A DNA stretch of 64,000 nucleotides from CAYWWM01 sp965198025 (GTDB taxonomy: Bacteria; Acidobacteriota; Terriglobia; 2-12-FULL-54-10): NCBI GenBank assembly GCA_965198025.1, contig OZ240237.1:1426001-1490000 (forward strand), written 5' to 3'. The notes under the pieces are model-generated. The model was not told where the DNA came from. It was given only the letters and a program-made list of their open reading frames with translations, and searched no databases. Of the stretch, positions 1 through 8,800 are shown piece after piece. Position numbers and translations under genes: made by a program. The first letter of the stretch is position 1; every line of letters starts with the position of its first letter.

Positions 1-2
1 CC

Positions 3-554
3 ATCATTGAAATGGTCATGGGCCATGGCATCCCGCCGTTCCAGGACGCGCTCGACCACGGCCTCCGGCCAAGCCTCAGTTCTGATGTTCTGACCGTATT
101 GACTGCCGACATGTTCACCATGATGCGCTCGGCCTTCAGCGTGCAGCGCATGTTCATCCATGAGCGCCAATTGCAAGAGGACCAGGACCGCCCCCCGCTG
201 CTCACCTGCCGCGATGTGCTGGAATTCGCCACCATCGAAGGTGCGCGCACCGCGCACCTGGACCACAAGGTCGGCTCGCTCACTCCCGGCAAGGAGGCTG
301 ATATCCTCCTGCTGCGCGCCGACGACTTGAACGTGCTGCCCCTGAACAGCGCTACTGGCGCTGTGGTGAACTTTATGGACACCAGCAACGTGGAGGCTGT
401 CTTCATCGCCGGGAGGATCATGAAGTGGAAGGGAAATATGGTCGGCGTCGATCACCAGCGCCTGCGCCGCCTGGCCGAGCGCGCCAGGGATGCCGTTCTC
501 GGCCGCGCCCGCTATCCCCTCTACTTGCTCGATACCTGCTGCCCGCGTGGGTAA
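3..554 (+). CDS. Amidohydrolase family protein, C-terminal part (5' end outside window)
   Basis: This is the last 183 or so residues of a metal-dependent amidohydrolase of the cytosine deaminase / chlorohydrolase (ATZ/TRZ) type; the reading frame is open from the first bases of the window, so the gene starts upstream. A Ser-Ser-Asp segment near residue 28 of the visible part fits the metal-binding aspartate of the TIM barrel. The stretch reading LDHKVGSLTPGKEADILLL is the usual family signature where the chain leaves the barrel and enters the small beta domain. The substrate cannot be told from this fragment. The gene ends with TAA, and about 340 bases without a gene follow. Confidence 0.8.
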   Translation: MIEMVMGHGIPPFQDALDHGLRPSLSSDVLTVLTADMFTMMRSAFSVQRMFIHERQLQEDQDRPPLLTCRDVLEFATIEGARTAHLDHKVGSLTPGKEADILLLRADDLNVLPLNSATGAVVNFMDTSNVEAVFIAGRIMKWKGNMVGVDHQRLRRLAERARDAVLGRARYPLYLLDTCCPRG

Positions 555-897
555 CCGGCTGACAGCCCCGAAGAGGCACAAGAACGCAGTCCAGGGCGCA
601 GGCCGAACCGCCGCCCCGCTGACCTTTGGAGGAACCAGGACGCCTCAACTTCCCTGTGCGGTTTCCAATCGCGCATCCCGGCCGCGCGTGCTGAGACGAT
701 GGACAGTCACGATGGATGTCTTGGGCAAGAGATTTCAGCCCCGGCAACTTGCTTGCGGCCTGCTGCCCGCCGGAGAACTGCAGGATGATACCCGGCGGGA
801 TGATATCCGGAGAGAAGAATTCGCCCCTTTACTTTAGTCTTGTAAACGCCAGGATTGTGTGCCTACAATTAGCAACAGGTTGCCTTTGATAATCGCA
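555..897. other. Intergenic region, no gene seen
   Basis: No reading frame here looks like a protein of known type; the overlapping open frames are compositional. Near its end there is an imperfect direct repeat (GGATGATACCCGGCGGGAT then GATGATATCCGG, about 782-811). The promoter of the next gene should lie here, but I could not pick convincing -35/-10 boxes. Confidence 0.4.
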
Positions 898-1311
898 ATG
901 CGTAAGGCGCTTCCAATTCGCGCAGTTGCGTTGGTGGTTGTAGCGGTCTTTGGGTTCCATATGAGCCGTTTCTACCTGGTTGCCGACCTGACGAACTTCG
1001 TCTGCCCGCATCACGTGCAGGGCCAGGGGGATGGGTCCCAGGGAGACCACAGCGCAATGCAGCACGGTAGCCACGCCATGCCGCAGAGCAATGGCGCCCA
1101 CCGGGGAGCCGAACCCGTTAAGGACACCTCCGGCCTGCGTTGCTGCTGCCGCCACACCCTGGACGGTCTGATTACCACCATTACTTTGGCCACGCCGGCC
1201 GAGCTCGCGAATGTTCCCCTGCCGGATGGCATCCAGGGCGTTGCCCTGGCAGCAGACGTCTCTGTCCTGCAGAACGACCTCACCCCACCTTTCATACCTC
1301 CTCGAGTCTAG
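898..1311 (+). CDS. Small exported His/Cys-rich protein of unknown function
   Basis: A 137-residue protein with an N-terminal hydrophobic segment (AVALVVVAVFGFHM), so probably exported or membrane-anchored. It has a Cys-Pro-His-His motif, a His/Met/Gln-rich stretch (HSAMQHGSHAM) and a CCC-R-H cluster, all suggestive of metal binding. It sits about 150 bases upstream of a TonB-dependent receptor that also has a His/Met-rich loop, so the two may act on the same metal; this is inference. I took the ATG at 898 because it places the hydrophobic segment at the N-terminus; a GTG at 859 is also open. I do not recognise a named family. Confidence 0.55.
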   Translation: MRKALPIRAVALVVVAVFGFHMSRFYLVADLTNFVCPHHVQGQGDGSQGDHSAMQHGSHAMPQSNGAHRGAEPVKDTSGLRCCCRHTLDGLITTITLATPAELANVPLPDGIQGVALAADVSVLQNDLTPPFIPPRV

Positions 1312-1463
1312 CGTTTCCAGAGGACACTTGCGGCTGGACATCGGTCCAGAAACCACAGCGTTACGCAGTTGCCGCTGATCCGCCGACTGTGCAGGCTGCG
1401 CATTCCTCTTCGGCGCTGGTTCGTCAAGCGGAGACTCGTAATCCAAGGGTTCGTGGAGGTCAT

Positions 1464-3857
1464 ATGAGTAAGCTGCCTGCTTTTGTCATCATGATTGCTG
1501 TTCTCGGAATACTGGTGTTTCCCGTGCGCGGGCTCGCACAGGGAGACGGTACGGTACATGGCGTGGTTCATGCCCAGGCCGACCAGTCTCCGCTACCGAA
1601 TGCCGACGTGCGTTTGGAGGGCGTCAGCGTCTCTCTCTTGCGCCAGACGATTGCGGGGCCGGACGGGCACTTCGCACTCCGGCGGCTTGCGCCCGGCGAA
1701 TATACGCTGGTTGTGGGTCACTCCGACTTCTTGGAACAGCGCCTGCGCTTCACTCTGAAGCCGCGCGAGGTCAGAAACTTTGCCCTGGAGCTCGAATTGC
1801 GTCCCGTGGCCGAGGCCGTTACGGTGGTTGCGGAAGCCCAAACCGTCGCCCCAACTTTTTCCCCCAGTTCCACCACCATCCAGCAACGGAACATTGGCCT
1901 GTTTCCCGCCTCCCTGCGGGCCAACCTCCCCGAGGTGATTGCCGTCTCCGTCCCGGGCATGGTCCGCAGCCACGACGACTTTGTCCACGTGCGCGGCAGC
2001 GAGCTGGCTCTGAATGTCTTCATCAACGGAGTTTCCTTCTGGGAAAACCCTCACGCAGTGTTCTCGCCCGGCTTGACGCCGGATGTGATCCAGTCCATGA
2101 ACGTGATGACCGGCGGCTTCCCGGCTGAATACGGCAACCGCTTCGGGGGCATCCTCGACGTCGTCACCAAGTCCGGCTTCTCCATGAACAATCAAGGCTC
2201 GATCACTCTCGGCGCTGGGCAGGCCCTGCGCCACAACGCCGCCATCGAATTCGGCGGCCATACCGAGCGGGCAGGGTACTATCTCTATAGCTCCGCCTTT
2301 GAGTCCTCCCGCTTCCTCAGCCCGCCGGACCCGCGCTCGATCCACAATACCGGACGCGGGATGCGCAACTTCCTGCAGCTGGATTTCAATGTCAATCCTA
2401 ACAACTTCCTGAAGCTCACCCTGATGGGCGACGGAACCAACTTTGAAATCCCCAAGACCGCCCTGGATGACGAGCTCCGGCCTGAGCTGGACGCCTTCCA
2501 GCGCACCCGCTCCCAGACCGCCATCTTTTCCTGGGACCGCATCCTGTCCACCCACTCCCTGCTGCATGCTGCCTTCTATCAGCGCTGGTCCCGTTCCACT
2601 CTTCTGCCGGGCGTCAATAGCCACGATCACCTGGCCGCAATCACGGACGCTGAGCGAACCCTCAACACAGTCGGCTTTAAGACCGACATCACGCGGTTTT
2701 TTAACCGCCACACCGTGAAGGGTGGTATGGATCTGGTCATGCTGCGGCCGCATGAGCAGCTATTCTATGACTACGAAGGCTATCGCCGGTTCACCCACCA
2801 TCTCGGTGCCGATCAAGTCCATTTTCATCGGCCAATCACGTTCGATCGGACGGAAACCGGCGGGCAAGTGAGCCTTTACTTGCAGGACGAGATGCAGGTG
2901 ACGGACAATCTGACCGTAGACCTCGGCATGCGCTTTGACCGCTACTCGCTGGCCATGTCCGACTATCACTTCAGCCCCCGCCTGAACCTTTCCTACCGCT
3001 TCGACGGCACGGGAACGGTCTTGTACGGCTCCTACAATCATTTCTATATCCCGCCCGCGGTCGAAAACGTGCTGCTGTCGAGCGCCGGGCTCTCGGCCCA
3101 CATTGCGGAAATCGGCGAGCCTCTGCCGCCGGTGCGCCCCGTGGTCGAGAATCAGTTCGAGTTGGGTGTCACGCAGCCGTTCCACCGCAGCTTCCAGCTG
3201 GGTCTGGCCGCTTACTACCGCATCAGCAACGACCAGGCGCACACCGTCCTGTTGCCCGATTCCCGCGTCTATAACTACGCCAACTTTGACAAAGCCAAAG
3301 CCTGGGGCATGGAGATCAAGGCCCAGGTGCCGACGATCACCCGAATCGGACTCTCTGGTTACCTGAACTACGCCCTGGGCCGCGTCTATCTGTTCAATCC
3401 GATCGTCGCGGGCTTCACCGCCTCAGCCAGTCAAGGGTCCGGACGCTTCCTCGCGCCTATGGATCAGACTCACACCCTGAGCGCCGGCTTTACCTGGCGC
3501 CACCCGAGCGGCTTTTGGACCAACATGATCTTCGAGTACGGCAGCGGTACCCCGGCACACGGGCACTCCGGAGGACACCGAATGGATCACACCGCGGGAA
3601 TGATGGACCACGGCGCTCGTCACCCCGGACAGGCCGCTGTTGCTGGAGTCATGGAGCGCGTTCCGGCGCACTTCACGCAGAACCTGACGCTCGGCATGGA
3701 CCTGTTCCGCGATGGAGAACAGCCTCGGGTCACCCTGCACTTCAATATCGAAAACCTCAGCAACAACCTCTATCAGAAGACGGCCCCGAGCATTTTCTCT
3801 CCGGGTGAATTTTCCATCCCCCGGCTTTACTCCGGCTCGATCAAGTTCCGCTTCTGA
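1464..3857 (+). CDS. TonB-dependent outer-membrane receptor with carboxypeptidase-regulatory-like N-terminal domain
   Basis: A 797-residue outer-membrane receptor. Residues 1-26 are a signal peptide. Residues about 27-115 form a carboxypeptidase-regulatory-like beta sandwich (GVVHAQADQSPLPNADVRL; GHFALRRLAPGEY). A plug domain follows (VHVRGSELALNVFINGV, then GGFPAEYGNRFGGILDVVT), then a long beta-barrel ending in Phe (SGSIKFRF), as expected for BAM-inserted porins. A His/Met-rich extracellular-type segment near residues 697-722 (HGHSGGHRMDH, MMDHGARHPGQ) suggests binding of copper or a similar metal. The ATG at 1464 has a good ribosome site (GGAGGT, 1455-1460); the longer open frame upstream lacks signal-peptide character. 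The transported ligand is not known. Confidence 0.88.
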   Translation: MSKLPAFVIMIAVLGILVFPVRGLAQGDGTVHGVVHAQADQSPLPNADVRLEGVSVSLLRQTIAGPDGHFALRRLAPGEYTLVVGHSDFLEQRLRFTLKPREVRNFALELELRPVAEAVTVVAEAQTVAPTFSPSSTTIQQRNIGLFPASLRANLPEVIAVSVPGMVRSHDDFVHVRGSELALNVFINGVSFWENPHAVFSPGLTPDVIQSMNVMTGGFPAEYGNRFGGILDVVTKSGFSMNNQGSITLGAGQALRHNAAIEFGGHTERAGYYLYSSAFESSRFLSPPDPRSIHNTGRGMRNFLQLDFNVNPNNFLKLTLMGDGTNFEIPKTALDDELRPELDAFQRTRSQTAIFSWDRILSTHSLLHAAFYQRWSRSTLLPGVNSHDHLAAITDAERTLNTVGFKTDITRFFNRHTVKGGMDLVMLRPHEQLFYDYEGYRRFTHHLGADQVHFHRPITFDRTETGGQVSLYLQDEMQVTDNLTVDLGMRFDRYSLAMSDYHFSPRLNLSYRFDGTGTVLYGSYNHFYIPPAVENVLLSSAGLSAHIAEIGEPLPPVRPVVENQFELGVTQPFHRSFQLGLAAYYRISNDQAHTVLLPDSRVYNYANFDKAKAWGMEIKAQVPTITRIGLSGYLNYALGRVYLFNPIVAGFTASASQGSGRFLAPMDQTHTLSAGFTWRHPSGFWTNMIFEYGSGTPAHGHSGGHRMDHTAGMMDHGARHPGQAAVAGVMERVPAHFTQNLTLGMDLFRDGEQPRVTLHFNIENLSNNLYQKTAPSIFSPGEFSIPRLYSGSIKFRF

Positions 3858-3867
3858 TCTGCTCTCC

Positions 3868-3904
3868 GGGAAGGCATCGTGCTTCCGCAGCACGGTGCCT
3901 TTCC
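3868..3904 (+). terminator. Strong hairpin just after the TonB receptor gene
   Basis: GGAAGGCA-CGTGCT pairs with AGCACG-TGCCTTTCC around a short loop, starting 11 bases after the stop codon. There is no clear T run afterwards, so it may be a Rho-type 3' end or mRNA stabiliser rather than a classical intrinsic terminator. Confidence 0.45.
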
Positions 3905-4504
3905 ATCCATCATGTGTAAGCGGCAGGAGCGGATCAGGTTGCAACCCGGTTCGGCTGCCGCAAAAGCGCCGCCATGATCCACGCCTTCCGCATTGCTGCC
4001 CTGCACCCACGAACCGGCACTGCCCCAATCGCGACACTTCCCCGATTCGCGAGTAGTGACGTAAAAGCGGAGCTTAGGACCTTGCCTTTGGTGTGTTCCC
4101 CATTGTGACCCCATTGTGAATAGACTGTTTCTGTACTATCATAAAGTCTTGCGTCCATTGGGTTAGACAAGCGCTGATCGGGGCTTGGTTTCAGCCAACG
4201 GGAATCGCAAGCCCTCTCTGGCGGGGAGATTGGCCGTAATAGCAACACAACAGTACGCTTCCAATCCATAGCTGGCTTGCCGGGTTCGGCGCGGCGGCGC
4301 AGGAACGTTTCTGAAGAGCTTTTTTCATGTCATTGGGTCCGGAAACCGGAGGTGTGGTAGGGGCAGAGGTCCTTCCTATCTCCCGTTTCCACCAATTTTC
4401 CCGGCAACGTTTTTCTCGTGCTGCAATCGCGTCCCCGTCCGGGCCTGCCCCGCTGGTTTCAGGCTTGGTTCGCACCCCGCGCGGAATGACGAACAGGATA
4501 CCTC
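3905..4504. other. 600-base intergenic region before the GvpL/F-like gene
   Basis: No convincing gene on either strand. A short tandem repeat (CCCCATTGTGA twice, about 4098-4119) lies in the middle, close to a locally more AT-rich stretch (about 4118-4150), a plausible promoter and regulator site for the downstream gene. Nothing else recognised. Confidence 0.35.
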
Positions 4505-5266
4505 ATGGCCATCTATGCGTATTGTCTGGTTCGACTGACTCCCAATGAATCCTGGCCCATTCTGGAGGGAATCGGTGGACGCCCGGTCTTCCCCTACCGA
4601 TGCGGGAAGTACGCTATGCTGCTGAGCCGCTTCCGCCGCAATGTCTCCTTCACGCCCCGCTCGATCGTCGAGCACGGCCAGGTGATCGCTCGCGTATTTG
4701 CGACCCATACCGTGCTCCCCATGCGCTTCGGCACGTTTTTCCAATCCGAAAGGCAGGTCGAGCAGATGATTCGGGAAAACCAGCGCGGCCTCCTCGAAAC
4801 CTTCTGCCGTCTGCGCGGCAAGGCGGAAATGCGTCTCAAGCTCTCTTTCTCTTCGGTCGCCGGCGATGTCTCCCGTCCCAAGATGCGGCCCCAGAAGACG
4901 CGCTCCACACGGGGCCTCAGTTCTTCCAGCGCGGAATCCACCGCTGATCCCCGTGCCCAGGAAATGGCCGAGCAGCTTGCTTCCTGGCTGCGTGAGATGT
5001 TCCGTCCGCTCGATGACCAGGTCACCTGCCGGCAGCTTCAAAGCCGTGAGATCGTCGTAGACTGCGCCCATCTCATCGAATCCGAGAGTGTGGAATCCTA
5101 CAAGGAAATCTGCGGCGTCGCCTCCGAGCAGGTCAAGGATTGCGCCATCCGCATGAGCGGTCCCTGGCCTCCCTACCACTTCCTGCCGGCGTCGGTTCGC
5201 ATTCCGGCCGTCTCGCTCCGCTCCATGAAGGGGATGCGGACGCGCTCGGCAGCTGCCACGCGCTAA
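4505..5266 (+). CDS. GvpL/GvpF-family gas-vesicle-type protein
   Basis: A 253-residue protein whose first 120 residues match the GvpL/GvpF pattern: an N-terminal IYAYCLVRL strand, a His-Gly segment (SIVEHGQVIARVFATHTVLP), the hallmark LPMRFGTFFQSERQ (res. about 71-84), and an Arg-x-Lys-Gly-x-Glu-Met segment with alternating hydrophobics. A charged linker follows (about 120-150), then a C-terminal half of similar size. Gas-vesicle assembly uses GvpF/L with the shell protein GvpA, but no GvpA, GvpN or other gvp gene is near, so this is an orphan. Its real job may be something else. Start ATG 4505; only a weak AGGAT-like ribosome site precedes it. Confidence 0.7.
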   Translation: MAIYAYCLVRLTPNESWPILEGIGGRPVFPYRCGKYAMLLSRFRRNVSFTPRSIVEHGQVIARVFATHTVLPMRFGTFFQSERQVEQMIRENQRGLLETFCRLRGKAEMRLKLSFSSVAGDVSRPKMRPQKTRSTRGLSSSSAESTADPRAQEMAEQLASWLREMFRPLDDQVTCRQLQSREIVVDCAHLIESESVESYKEICGVASEQVKDCAIRMSGPWPPYHFLPASVRIPAVSLRSMKGMRTRSAAATR

Positions 5267-5511
5267 GTAAGGGCAGGCAAGTAGCGACAGGCATTCCTGC
5301 CTGTCGTAAGTAGCGGCAGCCATCGCTTTGCATCCCAGCAGAAAGTAAAGCAGCCCCAACCTGCGGTGTCATCCCGAGGAGCGTTGTTTCGCGAGCGGAT
5401 GCGAGCGTCCTGTCCCGAGCGAAGCCGAGGGAAGCGACGAGGGATCTGCTCTTCGCCTGTCCTGAAGCAGCACCCGACATTCTTGCCTGCCTTCGGCTGC
5501 CCAGAAACAAA
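5267..5511. repeat. Repeat-rich spacer with palindromes
   Basis: The spacer between the convergent GvpL/F-like gene and dapB is built of dispersed repeats. A palindrome GCGACAGGCATTCCTGCCTGTCGT lies at about 5288-5311; a relative (GACAGGCAAGAATGCCTGTC) recurs at about 46370-46390. A segment of the type CCCGAGCGAAGC-GAGGGA-GGGATCT (about 5416-5450) resembles another short repeat widespread in bacterial intergenic DNA. No gene seen. Confidence 0.6.
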
Positions 5512-6201
5512 TCACCCGAACAGTACCTCGGAAAACTCGTAGAAGCCCTTCTTGCCGCGCACCCATTCCGCGGCATGGAGTGCGCCTGCAGCGAAGCCTT
5601 GTCGGCTCCTTGCGGTATGCGTGAAGGTGAGTGTGTCGGCCTCGGAATCGAAGCCCACGGTGTGTATGCCCGGAATAGCTCCGGCGCGGTTGCTCGTGGT
5701 CGAAATATCTTTCTTGTCGTATGCCTGTTCCAGTATCTGCTTGAGCTTGAGCGCCGTCCCCGAAGGCGCGTCCACCTTGGCCCGGTGGTGAATCTCGTGA
5801 ATCCAGGGATCGTACGCCGGCAGGTCCCGAAAGCTTGCCGCCGCCCCTTCCACCAGCCGGTAGAACACGTTCACCCCGATCGAAAAGTTCGAGCTATGGA
5901 CCAGACCGGTTCCGCGCTCTTCCACCAACTTCCGGACCCGCTCTATCTCGTTCATCCATCCCGTGGTCCCCACCACCAGGTTGATTCCGAGGGCAGAGAG
6001 CCGGTCCACGTTCCGTACCACCACGCCGGGAACCGTAAACTCGATGGCCACCTCCGCGTCCCGCAGGTTCTCCCGCGTCAGGGCCTGCCCGTCCTCGTTT
6101 CCTTCGATGTCGGTGCGGAAGACCACGCGATGCCCTCGGGCCGCGGCCAGCTGCTCGATCATCCGACCCATCTTGCCGTAGCCGATCAATGCCAGATTCA
6201 T
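5512..6201 (-). CDS. dapB: 4-hydroxy-tetrahydrodipicolinate reductase
   Basis: Cytosolic NAD(P)H-dependent reductase of the diaminopimelate/lysine pathway. The N-terminal Rossmann motif is GYGKMG (res. 8-13). The catalytic signature HHRAKVDAPSGTA (about res. 138-150) contains the His pair, Lys and the SGT substrate loop. At 229 residues it is a little short but complete. It is the last gene of a minus-strand lysine cluster (M20 deacylase, asd, small coiled-coil protein, dapB). Start ATG at 6201. Confidence 0.95.
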   Translation of the reverse strand: MNLALIGYGKMGRMIEQLAAARGHRVVFRTDIEGNEDGQALTRENLRDAEVAIEFTVPGVVVRNVDRLSALGINLVVGTTGWMNEIERVRKLVEERGTGLVHSSNFSIGVNVFYRLVEGAAASFRDLPAYDPWIHEIHHRAKVDAPSGTALKLKQILEQAYDKKDISTTSNRAGAIPGIHTVGFDSEADTLTFTHTARSRQGFAAGALHAAEWVRGKKGFYEFSEVLFG

Positions 6202-6267
6202 GGCCGGATTCGTGGCCCGATTCGTGAGAAGTTAGCGCCGGAGGCGAGCCCGATGAGCATAAGATTC

Positions 6268-6294
6268 TGGCGCAGGGCACAAGCCCTGGCGCCA
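6268..6294. repeat. Palindromic hairpin between dapB and the upstream small gene
   Basis: TGGCGCAGGGC-ACAA-GCCCTGGCGCCA is a near-perfect palindrome with one bulged base. It lies inside the transcribed spacer of the minus-strand operon, so it could tune dapB expression or be a REP-like dispersed repeat. Its sequence type (a GGCGC.. / ..GCGCC stem around CAGGGC) differs from the other palindromes in the window. Confidence 0.55.
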
Positions 6295-6340
6295 ATCCTG
6301 AGTGCCTGCTCCGCGACCCGCCGCGCTCGTTTCATTTCGT

Positions 6341-6577
6341 TTACTTGACCCGTCCGGTGATGGCTTCCCGCAAGCCTTCCAGCAAACCTTCCAGCTTGGC
6401 CTGGCTGTGTTCGAGCCGCCCGACCCGAGCGTCCAACTGCTGGATATCGTCCCGTAGCCGCTTCTCCAGTTGGGTCATGTCCTGCCGCATATCCTGCCGC
6501 AACCCACGGCTACTAGTGAGGATTAGCCCCGCGAGCGCAATCCCCACCGTCACAATGGCTATGATTTCTCCGCTCAT
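6341..6577 (-). CDS. Small membrane protein with C-terminal coiled coil
   Basis: A 78-residue protein: one transmembrane helix at residues about 3-20 (SGEIIAIVTVGIALAGLIL) followed by a charged heptad-rich segment (LEKRLRDDIQQLDARVGRLE) that predicts a coiled coil. The ATG at 6577 is preceded by GAGGAAG and gives a sensible membrane protein; the longer frame upstream is Arg-rich and overlaps asd. Small anchored coiled-coil proteins of this shape are common as hypothetical genes. The role in the lysine operon is unknown; the position may be accidental. Confidence 0.65.
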   Translation of the reverse strand: MSGEIIAIVTVGIALAGLILTSSRGLRQDMRQDMTQLEKRLRDDIQQLDARVGRLEHSQAKLEGLLEGLREAITGRVK

Positions 6578-6612
6578 GCTTCCTCGAACAATACGGGGTT
6601 CATTCTCTCGCG

Positions 6613-7671
6613 CTATTTCCGCGCGGCCGTCTGCGCAGCCGGTTTCGGCTCGTTTGCCGCCATCAGCTCTGCGATCTGGACGGCGTTCAATGCCGCTCCC
6701 TTCAGCAGTTGGTCCCCGCACACGAACATCGCGACCGACCGGCCACTCGGGTCGCTCAAGTCCTTGCGGATTCGCCCGACCAGGATCTCGTCCTGGCCCG
6801 AGGCGTCGCGCGGCATCGGGAAGTAGCCTTCCTCGACCCGGTCTACAATTCGGATTCCCGGCGCCCCTTCGAGCAGCCGCCGCACCTCGTCCGGCGTGAT
6901 CGGGCGTTCACACTCGAACACCAGTGCTTCCGAATGCGCCCGCAGCACCGGCACGCGCACGCATGTCGCGCTGATTCGCATCGTCGGGTCGCCGAAAATC
7001 TTCCACGTCTCCTGGACCATCTTCATTTCTTCTTCGTTGTAGCCGTTCTCGGCGTCGATCGCGGAGTTGTGGTTGAACAGGTTGAAGGCGTACGGATGCG
7101 GCAGCACCCTCGGCTGGTATTCCTGTTGGCGCAGGTACGAGTGCGTCGAATCGATCAACTCCTGCATCGCCGCCGCGCCCGCCCCCGACGCTGCCTGATA
7201 GGTCGCCGCGATCAGCCGCCGGATCGGGTTCACCCGGTGGATGGGCCACAGCGGCGTAATCGCGATGATGGTCGAGCAATTCGGATTGGCAATGATGCCC
7301 GGGTTCTCCAGGGCCGCTTCGGGGTTGATCTCTGGAATCACCAGCGGCACCGTCGGGTCCATGCGGAACGCCGACGAGTTGTCGATCACCAGTGCGCCCT
7401 GCCGGACCGCCTTGGGAACGAACTCCCGCGAAATCTTCCCGCCCGCGCTGAACAGCGCGATGTCCACTCCCTGGAAGCATTCTTCGGCCAGTTCCTCCAC
7501 AACCACCGGCTTGCCGCGAAACTCGAGCTCTCTGCCCTTCGACCGTTCGGAGGCGAGCAGCCGCACTTCCTTCAGCGGGAAGTTGCGCCGCTCCAGACAC
7601 CGCAGCAGTTCGACGCCAACCGCCCCCGTTGCCCCCGCGATTGCCACTGTCAAATGGTTTTCGTCACTCAT
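6613..7671 (-). CDS. asd: Aspartate-semialdehyde dehydrogenase
   Basis: Makes aspartate-4-semialdehyde for lysine, threonine and methionine synthesis. It starts with the NADP-binding motif AGATGAVGVELL (res. about 13-24). The active-site Cys lies in ANPNCSTI (about res. 130). Downstream parts of the family are present, including the QAASGAGAAAM segment and the C-terminal VRVPVLRAHSEAL with the conserved Arg/His. 352 residues, the usual length. The ATG at 7671 is 6 bases after the TGA of the M20 gene, and a GTG is directly before it. Likely co-transcribed with its neighbours. Confidence 0.95.
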   Translation of the reverse strand: MSDENHLTVAIAGATGAVGVELLRCLERRNFPLKEVRLLASERSKGRELEFRGKPVVVEELAEECFQGVDIALFSAGGKISREFVPKAVRQGALVIDNSSAFRMDPTVPLVIPEINPEAALENPGIIANPNCSTIIAITPLWPIHRVNPIRRLIAATYQAASGAGAAAMQELIDSTHSYLRQQEYQPRVLPHPYAFNLFNHNSAIDAENGYNEEEMKMVQETWKIFGDPTMRISATCVRVPVLRAHSEALVFECERPITPDEVRRLLEGAPGIRIVDRVEEGYFPMPRDASGQDEILVGRIRKDLSDPSGRSVAMFVCGDQLLKGAALNAVQIAELMAANEPKPAAQTAARK

Positions 7672-7677
7672 CACTGG

Positions 7678-8670
7678 TCACTGCTCTTTCAGCTTTTTCA
7701 CCATCTTGACATAAATCTCCGTCGCCTGCACGAGCTCCTTCTTGGCAACGCGCTCCTGCTCGGTGTGCGCCACGCGGATCGTGCCCGGCCCCAGCAGGTA
7801 CGGCTCGCCCCAGTTCGTCAGTGATGGGATGTCGGTGCAGAACGACACCACGGTGGTTTCGAAGCCGTCCATTCGGCCCAGTCGAACGGCCGGAATCTGC
7901 AGCACACGCTGGACCTCCACCAGATCGCCCACCTTCTGCTCCACGGCCTGCTGCAACGGCTCGGGAGAACTGACCGTCCGGAACATCACCTCCGCCTGCG
8001 CCGAGCCGGGAATCACGTTCGGCGCCACCCCTCCCGAGAGCAGCCCGATATTGTACGTCGTCTTCCCGAGCACGTCGTCTTCGGGCAGCTGCATGTCCCG
8101 CAGACGGTAGCACGCCTCAATCAGCTTCTCCGTCGCCGACTCGCCCAGCTCCGGGTAGGCCGAGTGCGCCATGCGGCCCTGGGCGTTGAACTGCAGCCGC
8201 AGCACCCCCTTCGTCCCCACCGCCAGCAGGTTCTCCGTCGGCTCGCCGTTGATCAGGTACCGCGACCCGGGCTTCCGCTGGTTCGCTTTGATGGCGCCTG
8301 CGTTGTTCCGTTCTTCTCCCACCAGCAGTAGCACGCCGAAATCGTGGGCTCCCTCTGCCGCCAGCCGCCGGGCCGCCTCGATCTGTGCCGCTGCAATTCC
8401 CTTGGCGTCGCACGCCCCCCGCCCGTGAATGAACTCATCGTCTTCGTGGGAAGGGAAGTACGGCGGCACCGTGTCGATGTGCGTGCTGATCACCACGTCG
8501 GGCTTGCCCCAGCACGCGAGCACGTTTGGCCGGTTGGGCTCCGCCTCTTCGAGCTCCACCTGCGCTCCCAGCTTCCGCAGATAGTCCTCTAGAAACAGCG
8601 CCACGTTCTTCTCATTGCCGCTGATAGACTCAATGTCCACAAGCTGCCGCGTTAGTGCAAACAGTTCCAT
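7678..8670 (-). CDS. M20-family amino-acyl deacylase (DapE/LysK/ArgE-like)
   Basis: A 330-residue di-zinc hydrolase of the M20 family. Metal and catalytic motifs are visible: STHIDTVPP (His and Asp, about res. 82-90), GRGACDAKG (bridging Asp, about 104-112), VGEERNNAG (catalytic Glu plus metal Glu, about 136-144), and the dimerisation-loop His in MAHSAYPELG. It heads the cluster with asd and dapB, which points to a diaminopimelate pathway step such as succinyl-diaminopimelate desuccinylase. The short length is closer to LysK/acetyl-lysine deacetylase types, so the exact substrate is left open. Confidence 0.82.
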   Translation of the reverse strand: MELFALTRQLVDIESISGNEKNVALFLEDYLRKLGAQVELEEAEPNRPNVLACWGKPDVVISTHIDTVPPYFPSHEDDEFIHGRGACDAKGIAAAQIEAARRLAAEGAHDFGVLLLVGEERNNAGAIKANQRKPGSRYLINGEPTENLLAVGTKGVLRLQFNAQGRMAHSAYPELGESATEKLIEACYRLRDMQLPEDDVLGKTTYNIGLLSGGVAPNVIPGSAQAEVMFRTVSSPEPLQQAVEQKVGDLVEVQRVLQIPAVRLGRMDGFETTVVSFCTDIPSLTNWGEPYLLGPGTIRVAHTEQERVAKKELVQATEIYVKMVKKLKEQ

Positions 8671-8800
8671 AAAAGCCGAATTGTAACATTTAACCCCGGA
8701 TTTCCTTTTTGAAAACGCAGCGGCAACCTTCAGCTAACCTCCAACGTCAATATTGATACTGGTTTCAGCATCAATCGGAGCGTTCGGAGGCGTAAACCCA

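Noticed and set aside
1593..2753. 386-residue antisense open frame inside the TonB receptor gene
   Set aside because: It lacks any recognisable domain and mirrors the codon pattern of the receptor on the other strand, a common effect in GC-rich genes.
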